Part shown: positions 62,369 through 64,000 of the stretch, in pieces
How the letters are laid out: every line of letters starts with the position of its first letter
How positions within the stretch are numbered: the stretch's first letter is position 1
Assembly (NCBI GenBank): GCA_019359435.1
Contig: JAHHHI010000083.1
Coordinates: 1-64,000, forward strand
DNA length: 64,000 bases
Reading direction: 5' to 3'
Source of the DNA: Kaiparowitsia implicata GSE-PSE-MK54-09C
GTDB lineage: Bacteria > Cyanobacteriota > Cyanobacteriia > Elainellales > Elainellaceae
Notes under the pieces: generated by a model
What the model saw: the letters and a program-made list of their open reading frames with translations, nothing else
Database searches by the model: none
Told to the model about the DNA's origin: nothing
Program-made: the position numbers and the translations under genes

Positions 62369-63334
62369 ATGAAGCGATGGATTTCGATGGGGGTAAGCGG
62401 CGCGATTTTGCTGCTGATCTACTGGCGGATTGATGCGGCGGGGCTGGTGCAGGTGTTGCGCGAGTGCGATCGCCCGTGGATGATCGGCAGTTTGGCGATG
62501 GTGGTGCCCATTACCCTAATGACCGCCTGGCGGCTACAGCAGTTGATGCCCCGGCCTGCCCAGACTGGTGGAGCAGGACTGAGCTTTGGGGAAGCAAATC
62601 GACTGATTCTAGCAGCGAGCAGCCTGAATATGATCTTGCCTTCAAAGATGGGGGATATCGCCAAAGCCTACTTTATGCGCGATCGCGGGCATCTGAGCGG
62701 GGCGTTGTCGCTGTCGCTCGTGGTGTTTGAAAAAGCCTGCGATATGCTGTCGCTGCTGCTGTGGTGCGCCTTGGGGCTGTTGCTCTATCCCCAGCGCGAC
62801 TGGCTGTTTACGGTGATGACCCTAAGCGTGGCAACGGGGTTAGGGTTGGGACTTTTGCTGCTCGCGTGGCCCCGGTTTGCCCAGAGCGGGTTTGCCCTGG
62901 CCCATCGGATTGCACCCAAGTCGCTAAAGCTGAAGCTCAGCCAGCTCAGCCATTCCTGGCAAGACATGCATGACTACTTTTGGAGCGATCGCCCCCGTCT
63001 AATTACCATCATCCTTACCTCCATCTTTATCTGGTTTCTGCACCTATTTCAGATTTGGGGCTTCATTCTGGCGCTCAACGCTTGGGCTCCGTTTCTCGCC
63101 AATCTAGCGCTGTCTCCACTGGCAATTCTGGCTGGGCTGCTGCCCTTGACCTTTGCTGGCATCGGCACCCGCGATGCCGCGCTAATTGTGTTTTATCAGC
63201 CCTACTTTGATGCGCCGACGGCTGCTGCGCTGGGCTTGCTGTGCACCTCACGCTATCTGTTGCCTGCCATTGGGGGTCTCCCGTTTTTGGGGCAATATCT
63301 CACCCTGGCGCAGCGGGCAAAATCTCAAGGTTAA
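62369..63334 (+). CDS. Lysylphosphatidylglycerol-synthase-type flippase-like membrane protein (UPF0104)
   Basis: 322 residues from ATG 62369 (MKRWISMGVSGAILLLIYWR), with about seven membrane helices. The family core is clear: LILAASSLNMILPSKMGDIA, AYFMRDRGHLSGALSLSLVV, and SPLAILAGLLPLTFAGIGTRDAALIVF near the C-terminus. Proteins like this are related to the N-terminal flippase of MprF and to glycosyltransferase-associated membrane proteins. The substrate lipid is unknown. ATG 62330 is an alternative start, adding 13 polar residues. Confidence 0.88.
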   Translation: MKRWISMGVSGAILLLIYWRIDAAGLVQVLRECDRPWMIGSLAMVVPITLMTAWRLQQLMPRPAQTGGAGLSFGEANRLILAASSLNMILPSKMGDIAKAYFMRDRGHLSGALSLSLVVFEKACDMLSLLLWCALGLLLYPQRDWLFTVMTLSVATGLGLGLLLLAWPRFAQSGFALAHRIAPKSLKLKLSQLSHSWQDMHDYFWSDRPRLITIILTSIFIWFLHLFQIWGFILALNAWAPFLANLALSPLAILAGLLPLTFAGIGTRDAALIVFYQPYFDAPTAAALGLLCTSRYLLPAIGGLPFLGQYLTLAQRAKSQG

Positions 63335-63387
63335 CGTGAGGGCGATCGCGTTGGTTCAGCCCCGCGCTGTGGATCTCAAACAACACT

Positions 63388-63424
63388 AAACCGTGCTGCC
63401 CATGATGCAGGCAGCACGGTTTTA
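63388..63424. terminator. Rho-independent terminator, bidirectional
   Basis: AAACCGTGCTGCC (63388-63400) and GGCAGCACGGTTT (63410-63422) are perfect arms with a 9-base loop, followed by T. It lies between converging genes. Confidence 0.85.
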
Positions 63425-63448
63425 GGCATTTGCCGAACCAACGGTCAA

Positions 63449-63641
63449 GGCTAGGGAATTGGAGCTAATATCAATTCTCTAAATCAGAACGACGGATTGT
63501 TTGAGGAGGGGGGTGGGGAACGCAGTTCCCCACAAAGGGGCTTTGCCCCCTTGCCCCCCATCTGTAGCCCAAATTTTCGGAATTGATATAAGGAATTGAA
63601 GCTAGGGAATTGGAGCTAAGGAACGAGAGCTAGGGAATCGG
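63449..63641. repeat. Composite repeat region
   Basis: GCTAGGGAATTGGAGCTAA occurs at 63450-63468 and 63601-63619, with a third degenerate copy from 63629 (GCTAGGGAATCGG). Between them are hairpins GTGGGGAA/TTCCCCAC (63513-63533) and a G/C-rich AAAGGGG..CCCCCTT (63534-63552), plus TATCAATT/AATTGATA inverted copies. This resembles cyanobacterial interspersed repeats. Confidence 0.75.
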
Positions 63642-64000
63642 GACAAATGGCAGCAGGATTCGAAAAGTCTTTCGCAGGCGCAATAGAAACACCAACCGTT
63701 CTCCCCCTTCAGAGACTCGTCTGGGTTGGTCGACAGCGGCGGCTGTCTCGGCGGCCTCGTCAGCATAGTCTTGGGCAGACAGCGACTGGTTATCCACGGG
63801 CGATCGCCCCTCCAGGGTGATCTGGGTGCGCAGCACTTCTTCAGGCACGTCATTGGGGGGCGGCATCAGCAGTTCTGCACTGGCGGGTTCTGCACTGGCG
63901 GGTTCTGCACTGGCGCTGCCTGCGCTACCCAGCAGCCCCACACTGCCCCACACACTCCCTACTAAGGTGGCTGCCCATCGAGTTTGTCGCTTGGCTAGAC
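63630..64000 (-). CDS. Exported protein, 5' end outside the window
   Basis: The frame is open to the right edge. Visible protein: a signal-peptide-like start region (KRQTRWAATLVGSVWGSVGLLGSAGSASA), then repeats of EPAS(AEPASAE) and a short C-terminal region ending LRKTFRILLPFVPIP. No known family recognised. The ASAEPASAEPASAE track is encoded by the near-perfect 15-bp repeat TTCTGCACTGGCGGG. A HIP1 site encodes part of LEGRSPVD. Either a small lipoprotein-like secreted protein or the tail of a longer one. Confidence 0.6.
   Translation of the reverse strand, partial: LAKRQTRWAATLVGSVWGSVGLLGSAGSASAEPASAEPASAELLMPPPNDVPEEVLRTQITLEGRSPVDNQSLSAQDYADEAAETAAAVDQPRRVSEGGERLVFLLRLRKTFRILLPFVPIP

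Overview
The window comes from a cyanobacterial chromosome. The octamer GCGATCGC (HIP1), often extended to GGGCGATCGCCC, recurs throughout genes and spacers. Several genes belong to cyanobacterium-typical families: a CcmP-type carboxysome shell protein, a fluorescence recovery protein (FRP) of the orange-carotenoid-protein system, the RpaB response regulator, a DUF6761 protein and a DUF2288 protein. Content and style suggest a filamentous Leptolyngbya/Synechococcales-like organism, but genus cannot be fixed from the sequence. I saw no rRNA, tRNA or CRISPR array by eye.

Layout. 1-9.5 kb: the edge of an IS630-type transposase, a secreted TPR protein, tyrA, a degenerate DinG-like helicase, ychF, a DUF6761 gene, and a bolA-grxD pair. 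9.5-22.6 kb: an S8 protease with a P-domain, infC with a probable ATC start, a PAS histidine kinase, a pseudouridine synthase, a RodZ-like protein, an AbrB-family membrane protein, a PAP2 phosphatase, a truncated SDR, frp, a GST and two glycosyltransferases. 22.6-28.7 kb: an accessory island. It holds a frameshifted HNH nuclease gene, a large three-way-junction palindrome, two copies of a divergent regulator/82-residue-protein module, a decayed RelE-type toxin with its antitoxin, a nucleotidyltransferase-like protein, and a two-gene DUF488 operon. 28.7-46.7 kb: mutS2, a cysteine desulfurase, a Na+/H+ antiporter, ccmP, a TIR-like or nucleotide-binding protein, an XdhC protein, a PGRS-like glycine-rich protein, transporters, guanine deaminase and thioredoxin. 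47-55 kb: a lone Sll1717-like P-loop ATPase, secA, two GNATs and radA. 55.9-64 kb: rpaB, then plsX-fabH-fabD-plsC (initiation of fatty acid and phospholipid synthesis), DUF2288, a metallophosphoesterase and a flippase-like membrane protein.

The most unusual part is the island at 22.6-28.7 kb. Its two regulator/82-aa modules have nearly identical 82-aa proteins (77 of 82 residues by hand). Their divergently transcribed XRE regulators match at only about 46 of 79 positions, and the two operators are of different kinds: one long inverted repeat against three direct repeats. A MITE-like family of about 131-136 bp, with CTAG-bounded terminal inverted repeats, is present in three full copies and one remnant. 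Two enzymes (histidine kinase, MutS2) carry low-complexity insertions of about 80 residues inside their ATPase cores.
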